From Pseudomonas sp. MWU13-2105 (GTDB lineage: Bacteria > Pseudomonadota > Gammaproteobacteria > Pseudomonadales > Pseudomonadaceae), in NCBI RefSeq assembly GCF_023242315.1, contig NZ_JALLIY010000008.1:124001-188000 (forward strand): DNA of 64,000 nt. The letters are read 5' to 3'. This document shows, one piece after another, positions 45,498 through 54,782 of this stretch; positions within the stretch are counted from its first letter, which is position 1; the number at the start of each line of letters is the position of its first letter. A program made the position numbers and the translations under genes. The notes under the pieces are model-generated. The model was not told where the DNA came from. It saw nothing but the letters and a program-made list of their open reading frames with translations, and ran no database searches.

Positions 45498-46188
45498 TCA
45501 GGCATCCGCCAGCGTGCGGCGTTGCACCGAACGCTTGCGCCAACTGCGTACCAGCGGCATCAGTAGCATGATCGCCGTCAGTACCCAGACCCCCGCCGTG
45601 GACGGCGTAGACCCCGATCGCGGTGATAATGGCGATCACCGGCACCAGCGCCCAGTTCGGCGCGGCGAGACCGCGTTTGTCACCTTGGCCGAACGTACCG
45701 CTGGCACCCGGCAACACGCCCATGATGAAACCCAGCAAGCCGCAACGGATGTTCACCGTGAACACTGAAGCCGCTTCCTCGAAGTTGAACATCATCCGCC
45801 CGGTGGCCTTCACCGCTTCCTGGCCGCGATGGGTCTTTTCCAGCAGCAGGAGGATTTCGCTGATGGAGAACAGGCCCAGTACCAGCACCACGAACTGGAT
45901 GCCGTCGGTGAGGTGGATATTGTCCCCGGTGAAACGGTAGACACCACTGTTGGCATCGATCCCGACACTCGACAGGAACAGGCCGATCAGCGCCGCGAAA
46001 AAGGTCTTCAACGGCCGATCGCCGGCCATGCCGCCGAGGCAGACAATGGCGAAGACCAACAGCACGAAATACTCCGCCGGGCCGAAGGCAATCGCCCATT
46101 TCGCCAGCAGCGGGGCGAACAGCACCATGCCACAGGTGGCGATTAAGGCGCCGATGAACGAACTCCAGGCCGACAGCGACAGGGCTAC
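45498..46188 (-). pseudogene. tctA: tctA remnant: permease gene reduced by several deletions
   Basis: An intact TctA is ~500 residues with 12 or so helices; here ~230 codons remain. Piece 1 (ALSLSAWSSFIGALIATCG to FIMGVLPGA) is the second quarter. Piece 2 (SGTFGQGDKRGLAAP) begins ~25 residues further on in the family. Piece 3 (NWALVPVIAIITAIGVYAVH) is from the late part. Piece 4 is the C terminus in another frame (GVWVLTAIMLLMPLV, ending RRTLADA, native stop 45498-45500). The first ~100 residues are lost and the start is fused to tctB. Junctions fall near 46188, 45705, 45657 and 45597. Gap sizes are from memory of the family. The membrane core needed for transport cannot form. Confidence 0.88.
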
Positions 46189-46527
46189 GCCGTACAGGCG
46201 AGCCATGGGGATGCCCACCAGGACGCTGCCGAGGATGAAGCCCACGGATTCGAAGGTGCCGGCGAACACCAGCAACAGGACCACGCAAATGCCGATCTTG
46301 TGCAGGGTGGCGCGGTCCAGCGGCGGCTCTTCTTCACTGTGCACGATGGGGCTGGGACGAAGCAGCAGGTACAGCAAGCCCAGGCCCATCAGGCCGAGCA
46401 TCAGCAGCGGGTAGGCGCGCGGGCCGACCGGTTCGTAGGAAAAGGCCGCCTGATAGGGTCAGGCCATCAGGGCCAGGCCGATGCAGGCCAGCAGCAACAC
46501 GACGGCGAACAGTCGTTGTAAAAGCAT
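46189..46527 (-). pseudogene. tctB: tctB with in-frame stop and lost C terminus
   Basis: The ATG at 46527 opens MLLQRLFAVVLLLACIGLAL as in normal TctB. Codon 23 (46459-46461) is TGA where family members have Trp (TGG), and the same frame then continues PYQAAFSYEPVGPRAYPLL and on to IPMARLYG near 46189, where it joins tctA sequence. About the last third is missing. A small permease subunit of ~150 residues would be expected. Both the nonsense codon and the deletion make it non-functional. Confidence 0.9.
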
Positions 46528-46585
46528 GGGGCGAACTCCTGTGGCGCGCCCCCTGGCAGGGGGAGCGAACGCTAGGCGGAGGCGA

Positions 46586-47563
46586 TCACTGAATCAGGCC
46601 GAATTCCTTGGCCAGCACCTTGTAGTCGGCGACCTGTTTCTTCACATAGGTGTCGAGTTCGGGGCCGGTCATGGCGAAGGGGAACAGCGCGCGCTGGTCG
46701 CGCAGCTTGGCGAATTCTTTCGAGGCCAGGAGTTTGTCGAAGGCGGCTTTCCACCAGGCGTAGTCTTCGTCGCTGACCTTGGGCCCCAGGTAGAAACCGC
46801 GCACCACCGGCCAGACGATGTCGTAGCCTTGCTCCTTGGCGGTGGGGATGTTCTTCATTTCCGGCTTGTCCAGGCGTTGTTCGGCGAACACCGCCAGCAG
46901 GCGCATGTCGCCGCTCTGGATGTACGGCATGGAGTCGGAAGTGTCGGTACTGCCGACCTGGGTTTGCCCGCCCAGCAAGGCCGTGATGATTTCGCCGCCC
47001 CCTTCGAGGGCCACGTAACGCAGGTTGCGCGGGTTGATCCCGGCAATCTTGGCGATCAGCGCGGCCTGCATCCAGTCTTGGCCACCAACGGTGCCGCTAA
47101 AACCGATGACCACCTTGCGCGGGTCGGCCTTCAGTGCATTGACCAGGTCGGCGAGGGTTTTATACGGTGAGTCGCTTTTCACCGCGATGGCGCCGTAGCT
47201 GGTACCAACGGTGGCCAGCCAGCGCACGGCGCCTTCATCGAAACGGCCGAACTTGCCTTGCGCCAGGTTCAGCAGCGAACCGCTGGACCAGGCCACCAGG
47301 GTGTTGGCATCGGCCGGGTGCTGGGTGATCACGTCGTTGTAGGCCACGGCTCCGACGCCACCGGGCATATAAGTGACGCGCATGGGCGTGCTGAGGATTT
47401 GTTCATTGAGGAGCGCGCTTTGCGCCAGCTTGCAGCTCAGGTCGAACCCACCGCCGGGGGCGGCCGGGGCGATGCATTCGGGGTGTTCGGGTTCGGCGGC
47501 GAAGAGCTGCCCGGCAAGCAGTAAACACCCGGCGGCGCGGGCGAAGGTGCGTAATGGCGGCAT
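46586..47563 (-). CDS. tctC: tripartite tricarboxylate transporter binding protein TctC
   Basis: Periplasmic solute-binding protein, 325 residues, probably for citrate or related acids. The signal peptide is FARAAGCLLLAGQLFAAEP. Family landmarks are CIAPAAPGGGFDLSCKLAQ, GGVGAVAYND, VVIGFSGTVGGQDWMQAALIA and LLGGQTQVGSTDTSD. The ATG at 47563 (MPPLRTFARAAG) is used. It looks complete although its permease genes tctB and tctA directly downstream are broken. Confidence 0.92.
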   Translation of the reverse strand: MPPLRTFARAAGCLLLAGQLFAAEPEHPECIAPAAPGGGFDLSCKLAQSALLNEQILSTPMRVTYMPGGVGAVAYNDVITQHPADANTLVAWSSGSLLNLAQGKFGRFDEGAVRWLATVGTSYGAIAVKSDSPYKTLADLVNALKADPRKVVIGFSGTVGGQDWMQAALIAKIAGINPRNLRYVALEGGGEIITALLGGQTQVGSTDTSDSMPYIQSGDMRLLAVFAEQRLDKPEMKNIPTAKEQGYDIVWPVVRGFYLGPKVSDEDYAWWKAAFDKLLASKEFAKLRDQRALFPFAMTGPELDTYVKKQVADYKVLAKEFGLIQ

Positions 47564-47681
47564 GGTGGAGTACTCCGTTATTGTTCTTGTGCGGGCGCCA
47601 CCACGTTGAAGTGTTTTCGGCTTCAGGGGTGGTGGCGGGCAGTGCTCGTAACTTCCCGTTAAGGGATTATAACGGTTCAAT

Positions 47682-47698
47682 CTTTCACTATGCTTTCA
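47682..47698. promoter_or_regulatory. direct-repeat motif CTTTCA-N5-CTTTCA between tctC and tctD
   Basis: Half-sites at 47682-47687 and 47693-47698 are 11 bases apart, typical of an OmpR-family dimer site. It lies ~120 bases upstream of tctC and ~112 upstream of tctD, so it could control both. TctD is the obvious candidate binder. The motif recurs three times in the repeats at 25466-25740. Confidence 0.55.
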
Positions 47699-47810
47699 TT
47701 GTGATAGGCCCTGCAAACAGAGGCGGTGATGGCTAGCGGTGGTTTGTTTATCCGGTAGACTCCGGCCCCGGAAGGGCGTTTGACGTCACCCTTGTCTAGG
47801 TAGGAAAACC

Positions 47811-48482
47811 ATGCGTGTGCTTCTGGTCGAAGACCATCCCCAATTGGCTGAAAGTGTGGCCCAGGCGCTCAAGAGCGCGGGGTTGACCGTGGATGTGCTG
47901 CACGATGGGGTGGCCGCTGACCTGGCATTGAGCAGTCAGGAATACGCCGTGGCGATTCTTGACGTGGGCCTGCCGCGCCTGGACGGGTTCGAGGTGCTGG
48001 CCCGTTTGCGTGCGCGGGGCAAGAACTTGCCGGTACTGATGCTGACCGCGCGTAGTGATGTGAAGGACCGCGTCCATGGGCTGAACCTGGGGGCGGACGA
48101 TTACCTGGCCAAGCCGTTCGAGCTCAGCGAGCTGGAGGCGCGGGTCAAGGCGTTGTTACGGCGCAGCGTTCTGGGCGGTGAGCGTCAGCAGCGTTGCGGT
48201 GCGTTGGTCTACGATCTGGACAGCCGGCGTTTTGCCCTCGGCGACGAACTGTTGACCCTAACGTCTCGTGAACACGCGGTGCTAGAAGCGCTGGTTGCCC
48301 GACCCGGTCGGGTGATGAGCAAGGAGCAGTTGGCCGCGCAGGTCTTCGGAATGGACGAGGAGGCCAGCACCGATGCCATCGAAATCTACGTACATCGTCT
48401 GCGCAAGAAGCTCGACGGCCAGGCGGTGGCCATCGTCACCTTTCGCGGTCTCGGCTATCTGCTCGAGCATCGCGATGCATAA
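47811..48482 (+). CDS. tctD: OmpR-family response regulator TctD
   Basis: Two-component regulator of 223 residues for tricarboxylate uptake. The receiver has EDH at 8-10, the phosphoacceptor Asp in AILDVGLPRLDG (~51) and Lys in YLAKPFE (~101). A C-terminal winged helix is ~125-220 (LTLTSREHAVLEAL, STDAIEIYVHRLRKKL). Its last 8 bases overlap tctE. In relatives it represses or activates the tct genes according to citrate. Confidence 0.93.
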   Translation: MRVLLVEDHPQLAESVAQALKSAGLTVDVLHDGVAADLALSSQEYAVAILDVGLPRLDGFEVLARLRARGKNLPVLMLTARSDVKDRVHGLNLGADDYLAKPFELSELEARVKALLRRSVLGGERQQRCGALVYDLDSRRFALGDELLTLTSREHAVLEALVARPGRVMSKEQLAAQVFGMDEEASTDAIEIYVHRLRKKLDGQAVAIVTFRGLGYLLEHRDA

Positions 48483-49875
48483 GGCCGGCAGTCTGCGTTG
48501 GCGGCTGCTGCGCAACCTGGCGCTGTTGCTGGTGGTGTTGATGCTCGCCAGCGGTTGGAGTGCCTACTACAATGGTCGCGAGGCGGCGGACACGGCTTAT
48601 GACCGCACCCTGCTGGCCTCGGCGCGAACCATTGCCGCGGGCCTGTCGCAACGCGACGGCAGCCTGAGCGTCAATGTGCCGTATGTCGCTCTGGACACTT
48701 TTGCCTATGACAGCGCCGGGCGGATCTACTATCAGGTCGACGACATCCACCGGCAGTTGATTTCCGGTTACGAAAACCTCCCTGCACCACCGCCCGGCAC
48801 GCCGCGCACCGATGACTATCCGGCGCTGGCGCGGTTCTACAATGGCCAATATCGGGGGCAGAAGGTGCGGGTGGTGAGCCTGCTCAAGGTGGTCAGCGAA
48901 CCGAATATGAACGGCACGGCGGAAATTCGCGTGGCCGAGACCGTTGAGGCCCGGGAGAACATGGCCCGCAGCCTGATGGCCGACACGCTGTTGCGCGTGG
49001 GGATGCTGGCGCTGGGGGCGCTATTGCTGGTGGGGTTTGCCGTGAGCGCGGCGTTGCGTCCGCTGGAACGTTTGCGCGCGGCTGTGGAGGAGCGTCAGCC
49101 GGATGATCTGCGGCCCTTGCCGCTGGTGCAGGTGCAGCATGAGCTCCAGCCGTTGGTGCGCTCGCTCAATCACTTCACCGAGCGCCTGCGTCGACAGTTC
49201 GAGCGCCAGGGGCAGTTTATCGCCGACGCCGCCCATGAGTTGCGCACGCCGCTGGCCGCGCTCAAGGCGCGTCTTGAGTTGGGCTTGCGAGCGACGGAAC
49301 CGACGACCTGGCGCGAGACTCTGGAGATCGCAACCCAGGGCACGGACCGCCTGACCCATCTGGCCAACCAGTTGCTGTCGCTGGCGCGGATTGAAAATGG
49401 CGCACGGGCGATTGCCGAGGGCGGCGCGCAATTGCTCGACCTCAGCCAGCTTGCTCGGGAGCTGGGCATGGCGATGGCGCCCCTGGCCCATGCGCGGGGC
49501 GTGGCATTGGCGCTGGAGGCTGATGAAGTCGTGTGGATACGGGGTGAGCCGACCTTGCTCAACGAACTCTTGAGTAACCTGGTGGACAATGCGTTGGCTC
49601 ATACGCCGCCGGGCGGCAATGTGATCCTGCGGGTCGGCTTGCCGGCGGTGCTGGAAGTGGAGGACGACGGACCGGGGATTGCCCAGGAGGAGCGTGAGCG
49701 GGTCTTCGAGCGCTTCTACCGGCGCCATCAGCAGGGCGTCGGCGCAGGGCTGGGACTGGCGATTGTCGGCGAGATCTGCCGGGCACACCTGGCGCAGATC
49801 ACTTTGCATGATGCCCAGCCCCACGGCCTGAAAGTCCGCGTGAGCTTTATCGCCGGACCTGTCGCACCCTCTTGA
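48475..49875 (+). CDS. tctE: sensor histidine kinase TctE
   Basis: Inner-membrane kinase of 466 residues. TM1 is ~10-30 (LLRNLALLLVVLMLASGW), followed by a periplasmic sensor with YYNGREAADTAYDRTLLASA, TM2 ~168-190, an H-box DAAHELRTPLAAL (phosphoacceptor His) and a C-terminal ATPase domain with N-x-VDNALAHTPPGG, DDGPGI and GLGLAIV. The ATG at 48475 overlaps the tctD stop. It is intact, while two of the genes it should control next door are broken. Confidence 0.92.
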   Translation: MHKAGSLRWRLLRNLALLLVVLMLASGWSAYYNGREAADTAYDRTLLASARTIAAGLSQRDGSLSVNVPYVALDTFAYDSAGRIYYQVDDIHRQLISGYENLPAPPPGTPRTDDYPALARFYNGQYRGQKVRVVSLLKVVSEPNMNGTAEIRVAETVEARENMARSLMADTLLRVGMLALGALLLVGFAVSAALRPLERLRAAVEERQPDDLRPLPLVQVQHELQPLVRSLNHFTERLRRQFERQGQFIADAAHELRTPLAALKARLELGLRATEPTTWRETLEIATQGTDRLTHLANQLLSLARIENGARAIAEGGAQLLDLSQLARELGMAMAPLAHARGVALALEADEVVWIRGEPTLLNELLSNLVDNALAHTPPGGNVILRVGLPAVLEVEDDGPGIAQEERERVFERFYRRHQQGVGAGLGLAIVGEICRAHLAQITLHDAQPHGLKVRVSFIAGPVAPS

Positions 49876-49888
49876 AAATCCCACAAAC

Positions 49889-49974
49889 CTGTAGGAGCTG
49901 GCCTGCCGGCGATGAGGCCCTTGAGTCTTGCGGCGCCTGTCCTGACGTCATTGCCGGCAAGCCGGCTCCCACAT
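49889..49974. repeat. REP-type inverted pair
   Basis: CTGTAGGAGCTGGCCTGCCGGC and inverted GCCGGCAAGCCGGCTCCCACA, a different REP variant from the GCGGGC type, between tctE and the convergent HDOD gene. Confidence 0.82.
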
Positions 49975-50028
49975 GAGTCCGGCGTCGGACACGGGGTTTG
50001 CGTAGAACGCCGAGCCAGCAGGCGCCGA

Positions 50029-50850
50029 CTAGCGGAACATCTCCCGCGCTTCGTTGAGCTGATCGCTGAGGGTACTGCTTTCAGCATCCAGCCCCAGCTT
50101 GATAAAGGCTTTCAAGTCGCCCAGTGCGATCTGCGCGAACGGATGCTCGGTACCCTGATGGCAAAACACACTGGCGATCTGCACCAGGCCGATATAGTCG
50201 ATGCCCTTGCTGTCGCGTTCCAGGTTCAGGTATTGCCCGGGCAGCTTGGCGAGCATTTCCGGAAACTCCCAGACCTTCAGCAACTCATCCCCGAGCAACG
50301 GGTGGATGCTCTCGATCACGTGATCCAGGCTCAGCGGATCGGCGAGCAACTCGTAGTGGTCCTCGGCGTAGGTCAGGATCGGCAGCACGCCGATCTGGTG
50401 TACCAGCCCGCCCAGCGCCGCCTGGTCCGGCTTGAGCAGGGTGAAGTTGCGGCACAGCACGTAGCAGACCCCGGCGATCTCCAGGCTCTTGCGCCAGACC
50501 TCGCGCATCTTCTGCTCCACCACCTCGGAACGGGCATGGAAAATCTGCTCCATGACCAGGCCGATGGCCAGGTTGCTGCTGTAGTTGACCCCCAGCCGTG
50601 TGATGGCGGTGTGCAGGTCGGTGACTTCATGGCTGGCCCGCAGCAGCGGGCTGTTGACCACCTTGATCAGGCGCGCCGACAACGCGGTGTCGCCGCCGAT
50701 CACTTTGCTCAAGGTGCTGACGCTGATCTCCGGATCTTCGGCCGCCTTGCGAATCTTCAGGGCCACTTCCGGGAGCGTCGGCAGAACCAGGTCATCGTTG
50801 TCGATGGCCTTGACCAAATCCTGTTGGACCTTTTCCGCCAGCTTGTTCAT
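50029..50850 (-). CDS. HDOD-domain signalling protein
   Basis: A cytosolic protein of 273 residues made of one HDOD domain (LPTLPEVALKIRKAAEDP at ~24-41, VIGGDTALSARLIKVVNSP at ~49-67, ALGGLVHQIGVLPI at ~145). The HD-type metal residues are only partly kept, as usual for HDOD. Such proteins act in signalling, cell-cycle or stress control without a defined enzyme activity. It lies ~24 bases downstream of ygfZ on the same strand and is probably co-transcribed. Confidence 0.85.
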   Translation of the reverse strand: MNKLAEKVQQDLVKAIDNDDLVLPTLPEVALKIRKAAEDPEISVSTLSKVIGGDTALSARLIKVVNSPLLRASHEVTDLHTAITRLGVNYSSNLAIGLVMEQIFHARSEVVEQKMREVWRKSLEIAGVCYVLCRNFTLLKPDQAALGGLVHQIGVLPILTYAEDHYELLADPLSLDHVIESIHPLLGDELLKVWEFPEMLAKLPGQYLNLERDSKGIDYIGLVQIASVFCHQGTEHPFAQIALGDLKAFIKLGLDAESSTLSDQLNEAREMFR

Positions 50851-50873
50851 TTCAATTCTCTAGGGCGGTGCGG

Positions 50874-51815
50874 TTAACGCTGGATTTCGCTGTCGCGGTC
50901 CAGTTGATAGGGCAGGTCCAGCAGTGTCAGGGCCGGACCTTGCAAATCGCCCAGATGGACATGACCGGCTTCTGCAGCTTCGGCCTGCAACACGGCCAGT
51001 AGTTCAATGCCATTTTCCGCCCTGGCGGCGATCACCACTTCGCCGATGGCGCTGCCATGGGAGGGGGCGAACAGCGCGCTACCCGGTTCCGGCAGTTGTT
51101 CGGCGACCAGTGCCAGGCGATAAAGGCGCCGCTTGAGCTTGCCCAGGTACTGCATGCGGGCGACGATTTCCTGCCCGGTATAGCAGCCTTTCTTGAAACT
51201 TACGCCACCGACCGCCTGCAAATTGAGCATTTGCGGAATAAACAGTTCACGGGTCTGCGGCATGACCTGGCCGATACCGGCGCGCACCTGGCCGAGCAGC
51301 CAGGTGTTCAGATCGGCTTCGCACAACTGCCCGGCCAGATGCTCGCGGACGCGAGCGGCCTGATCCGCCGGAACCCAGAGTTCGCTACGCCCCGGGGATA
51401 CCCGCAGGGCGATCAGTCCGCCCGCGCGGACCACGGCGTCGGTCTCGCCCGGCAGCCCAAGGCCCAGGCCAGGCAAGGCGGCATCGGCGTCGCCGAGCCC
51501 GAAGCGGACCCAACCGGCGCTTTCGTCGGTGAGCTTGGATTTGGAGAACACGGCGTATTTTTTCAGGTCCGCCAGTTGAGGCTCCAGCAGCTCGCCGGCC
51601 ATCGCCAGCAGCACGCCGTCGCCTTCGAGCAGGATCCGGAAGCTCGACTGCATGCGGCCTTTTTGCGTGCAGCGTGCCCCGAGGCTGGCCCGGGCGTCAC
51701 TCAGGTAGTTGAGGTTGCAGGTCAGTTGGCCCTGGAGGAACTTGGCGGCGTCGGTGCCGCGGACGGCAAGAACTCCTTCGTGGGTCAGCGTGCAGAAAAA
51801 AGCGGAATCGGCCAT
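50874..51815 (-). CDS. ygfZ: folate-binding Fe-S assembly protein YgfZ
   Basis: Related to GcvT, 313 residues; uses tetrahydrofolate in repair or assembly of some Fe-S enzymes. The signature [15 protein letters not shown] with the essential Cys is at ~210-225. It is divergent from sdhE, as in many gamma-proteobacteria. Confidence 0.93.
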   Translation of the reverse strand: MADSAFFCTLTHEGVLAVRGTDAAKFLQGQLTCNLNYLSDARASLGARCTQKGRMQSSFRILLEGDGVLLAMAGELLEPQLADLKKYAVFSKSKLTDESAGWVRFGLGDADAALPGLGLGLPGETDAVVRAGGLIALRVSPGRSELWVPADQAARVREHLAGQLCEADLNTWLLGQVRAGIGQVMPQTRELFIPQMLNLQAVGGVSFKKGCYTGQEIVARMQYLGKLKRRLYRLALVAEQLPEPGSALFAPSHGSAIGEVVIAARAENGIELLAVLQAEAAEAGHVHLGDLQGPALTLLDLPYQLDRDSEIQR

Positions 51816-51965
51816 GGGTCATCGCAGCGGAAAAAGGATGGGAGACATCATAGAGGGGCGCCTGGCAAATGGGTAGTTCACAACGCCGCCCGCGCCCCCG
51901 ACCAAAGCCGACTGTCGGCGCGCGCGCAGGGCTGTATACTTGCGCTCAACTTTGAGGAGCGCTCC

Positions 51966-52220
51966 ATGGTCGAAGATGTAGAACTCAATCGCCTCTATTG
52001 GCACAGCCGCCGCGGCATGCTGGAGCTGGACGTGTTGCTGGTACCGTTCGTCAGGGAGGTGTACCCGCATCTGAGCCAGGCCGACCGTGACTGCTATCGC
52101 AACCTGCTCGAGTGCGAAGACCAGGATATGTTCGGCTGGTTCATGGAACGTTCCGAGTCGGAAGATCCGGAATTGCAGCGAATGGTTCGCATGATCCTGG
52201 ATCGTGTCCAGCCCAAGTAA
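51966..52220 (+). CDS. sdhE: succinate dehydrogenase flavinylation factor SdhE
   Basis: An 84-residue protein of the SdhE/YgfY (DUF339) family that helps attach FAD to SdhA. The RGMLELD segment at ~16-22 holds the conserved RGxxE motif. It starts at the ATG at 51966 with GAGGAGC upstream; long in-frame sequence before it lies antisense to ygfZ and is not used. It overlaps ygfX by 17 bases. Confidence 0.95.
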   Translation: MVEDVELNRLYWHSRRGMLELDVLLVPFVREVYPHLSQADRDCYRNLLECEDQDMFGWFMERSESEDPELQRMVRMILDRVQPK

Positions 52221-52656
52221 TCTGTTCGAATGCCGCTGGCAGGCCTCGCGGCTGCTGCCGGCGGCGTATCTCGGGGCCCTGGGCCTGGCGTTGGTTGCGC
52301 TCTGTTTGCTGGATGTCCCGCCCTGGGCCAGTCTGTCCGGGGCTTTGTTGTGCCTGCTGCATGGTGCCTGGGTGCTGCCGCGGCAGTTGCTGCTGAGCCA
52401 TCCGTCGGCTTTTACCGGCTTGCGCCGTGACGAGCAGGGCTGGCAACTGTGGAACCAGGCCAGTGGCTGGCAGCCGGTACAGTTGTGCCGCGACAGCCTG
52501 GCCTTGCCGTGGCTGGTCGTGCTGCGTTTTCGCTTGCCGGGCGAGCGTCGGGTCCGCGCGTTGTGCGTGCCCGGCGATGCGCAGGCGGCGGACGTGCACC
52601 GGCGCCTGCGCGTACGCTTGAAGTTCAGTCGGCGTAGGTGGGCGGCACCAGGATAG
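52204..52656 (+). CDS. ygfX: YgfX-family membrane protein
   Basis: A 150-residue protein starting at GTG 52204 ([11 protein letters not shown]). Two membrane helices are at ~18-60 ([38 protein letters not shown]), followed by a basic C terminus. The pairing sdhE-ygfX is conserved. Its last 32 bases overlap the convergent nadB 3' end. Confidence 0.85.
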   Translation: MSSPSNLFECRWQASRLLPAAYLGALGLALVALCLLDVPPWASLSGALLCLLHGAWVLPRQLLLSHPSAFTGLRRDEQGWQLWNQASGWQPVQLCRDSLALPWLVVLRFRLPGERRVRALCVPGDAQAADVHRRLRVRLKFSRRRWAAPG

Positions 52657-54241
52657 TGTCCAGCGCCTCGGGCAGCAGGTCCGGGTAGTCGAGGGTGTAA
52701 TGCAGGCCGCGGCTTTCCTTGCGTGCCATGGCCGAGCGAATCATCAGTTCGGCGACCTGGGCCAGGTTGCGCAACTCGATCAGGTCGCGGCTGACCTTGT
52801 AGTTGCTGTAGAACTCATCGATTTCGTCGAGCAGCAGGCGCACCCGGTGCTGTGCCCGTTGCAGGCGCTTGTTGGTGCGCACGATGCCGACATAGTCCCA
52901 CATGAAACGCCGCAGTTCGTCCCAGTTGTGCGCAATGATCACGTCCTCGTCGGAGTCGGTCACCTGGCTCGCGTCCCAGCTTGGCAAAGCAGCCGGCACG
53001 GCGACCTGTGGCAGTTGCCGGAGAATGTCCGCCGCCGCCGAGCGGGCGTAGACGAAACATTCCAGTAGCGAGTTGCTGGCCATGCGATTGGCGCCGTGCA
53101 GGCCGGTGAAGCTGGTCTCGCCGATGGCGTACAGGCCAGGCACATCGGTGCGGCCGTGCTGGTCGACGAGTACCCCGCCGCAGGTGTAGTGCGCGGCTGG
53201 CACCACCGGGATCGGGCCCTTGGTAATGTCGATGGAAAATTCCAGGCAGCGTTCGTACACCGTCGGGAAGTGGGTCTTGATAAAGGCTTCTGACTTGTGA
53301 CTGATATCCAGGTAGACGCAGTCGATACCCAGGCGCTTCATCTCATGGTCGATGGCCCGGGCGACGATGTCCCGTGGCGCCAGTTCGGCCCGTGGGTCGA
53401 AGCGTGGCATGAAGCGTTCGCCGTTGGGCAGCTTGAGGTACGCGCCTTCGCCGCGCAGGGCCTCGGTGATCAGGAAACTCTTGGCCTGCGGGTGATACAG
53501 GCAGGTGGGGTGGAACTGGTTGAATTCCAGGTTCGCCACCCGGCAGCCGGAACGCCAGGCCATGGCGATGCCGTCGCCGCAGGCGCCGTCGGGGTTGCTG
53601 GTATAGAGGTAGACCTTGGCCGCACCGCCCGAGGCGAGCACGGTGAAACGCGCGCCATAGGTGTCGACCTCGCCGGTGCCGCGGTCGAGCACGTAGGCCC
53701 CCAGGCAGCGCTCGCCGGCCAGGCCGAGGCGCTTTTCGGTGATCAGGTCGACAGCGACCCGCTGTTCCAGCAACTCGATATTGGGCCGCTGGCGGGCTTG
53801 TTCGAGCAGGGTCTTGAAGATTGCCGCGCCAGTGGCGTCGGCGGCATGGATGATGCGTCGATGGCTGTGGCCGCCCTCGCGGGTCAGGTGGAATTCGAAA
53901 CCGCCGTCATCGGCGCTGGCCTCTTCGTCGCGGGTAAACGGCACGCCCTGGTCGATCAGCCACTGGATGGCCTCGCGGCTGTGCTCGACGGTGAAACGCA
54001 CGGCGTCTTCGTGGCACAGGCCACCGCCGGCGTTGAGGGTGTCCTCGACATGGGACTGCACGGTGTCGGTGTCGTCGAGCACCGCGGCGACCCCGCCCTG
54101 GGCCCAGAACGTCGAACCATTGGCCAGGTTGCCCTTGCTCAGTACGGCTATGCGCAGATGGCTGGGCAGGGTGAGCGCCAGGCTCAGACCGGCGGCACCG
54201 CTGCCAATCACCAGCACATCGTGTTGAAAATGTCGGCTCAT
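52625..54241 (-). CDS. nadB: L-aspartate oxidase
   Basis: FAD enzyme that starts NAD synthesis by oxidising aspartate to iminoaspartate. The 538 residues have the FAD-binding [14 protein letters not shown] (~10-23), the catalytic region [18 protein letters not shown], and [24 protein letters not shown]. The ATG at 54241 ([10 protein letters not shown]) is the conserved start; an ATG three codons earlier is possible. Convergent with ygfX and divergent from algU. Confidence 0.95.
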   Translation of the reverse strand: MSRHFQHDVLVIGSGAAGLSLALTLPSHLRIAVLSKGNLANGSTFWAQGGVAAVLDDTDTVQSHVEDTLNAGGGLCHEDAVRFTVEHSREAIQWLIDQGVPFTRDEEASADDGGFEFHLTREGGHSHRRIIHAADATGAAIFKTLLEQARQRPNIELLEQRVAVDLITEKRLGLAGERCLGAYVLDRGTGEVDTYGARFTVLASGGAAKVYLYTSNPDGACGDGIAMAWRSGCRVANLEFNQFHPTCLYHPQAKSFLITEALRGEGAYLKLPNGERFMPRFDPRAELAPRDIVARAIDHEMKRLGIDCVYLDISHKSEAFIKTHFPTVYERCLEFSIDITKGPIPVVPAAHYTCGGVLVDQHGRTDVPGLYAIGETSFTGLHGANRMASNSLLECFVYARSAAADILRQLPQVAVPAALPSWDASQVTDSDEDVIIAHNWDELRRFMWDYVGIVRTNKRLQRAQHRVRLLLDEIDEFYSNYKVSRDLIELRNLAQVAELMIRSAMARKESRGLHYTLDYPDLLPEALDTILVPPTYAD

Positions 54242-54782
54242 CTGAAACATCCGAAAAAAGCGCCCGGGGGCAGTTACCGGGCCCCGCCCGACAGCCCACT
54301 AGTATATGGCTGGGGGGAGCGGCACAATAGCCGGGCCTTTGTGGCATTGTGAAAGGGCTGTGGGCGCTGAGTGTGCGCCAGTCCATGCCGCCATGCATGC
54401 GCTTTTGCAGGGTAAGGCGATGATTTTTCAGCTATAACCAAGGCCCAGGCAGCCGCGGTCAGCATAACTATCAAAATGCCATTATCCGCAGGGGGTTCCG
54501 GGAACTTTTACCGGGCTCCAGGCTCCCATGCGAAGTGCCTGAAAGAAGGGGACAGCGTCGGCTTTATGCGAGGTGCCTGAGACGGCCCGCGCAAGCAGAT
54601 TCGACGACCAGATTATTCACGCAGTCGGCGCTGGCCGTGCTGCGTTTTTCGTGTGTGTCCGTTCAGCGGGTCACAGGAAACTTGCTTGAAGGGGGAGAAC
54701 TTTTGCCAGAAGCCCGAGTCTATGTTTGCAAGCCTGGTCAATTAGCGATGCGCGCCTCCTTCAGGTCCTATGAGGAGTGTTC
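54242..54782. other. nadB-algU divergent region
   Basis: 541 bases without a supported gene. It holds the nadB promoter and several algU promoters. Besides the site at 54697, a second GAACTT at 54502-54507 with TCCCA 16 bases later could be another AlgU-type promoter, more weakly. Confidence 0.55.
54697..54723 (+). promoter_or_regulatory. AlgU-dependent (sigma-22) promoter of algU
   Basis: GAACTT at 54697-54702 and TCTAT from 54719 with a 16-base spacer match the sigma-E type consensus GAACTT-N16-TCTGA. It lies ~60-85 bases before the algU start, as expected for autoregulation. Confidence 0.75.

Noticed and set aside
45445..46401. Continuous 318-codon frame that looks like a permease
   Set aside because: It is a chimera of tctB and tctA fragments with a frame change near its end, so it is annotated as two pseudogenes.
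51057..51965. Long in-frame extension upstream of sdhE
   Set aside because: It is antisense to ygfZ; the conserved SdhE start at 51966 has its own ribosome site.
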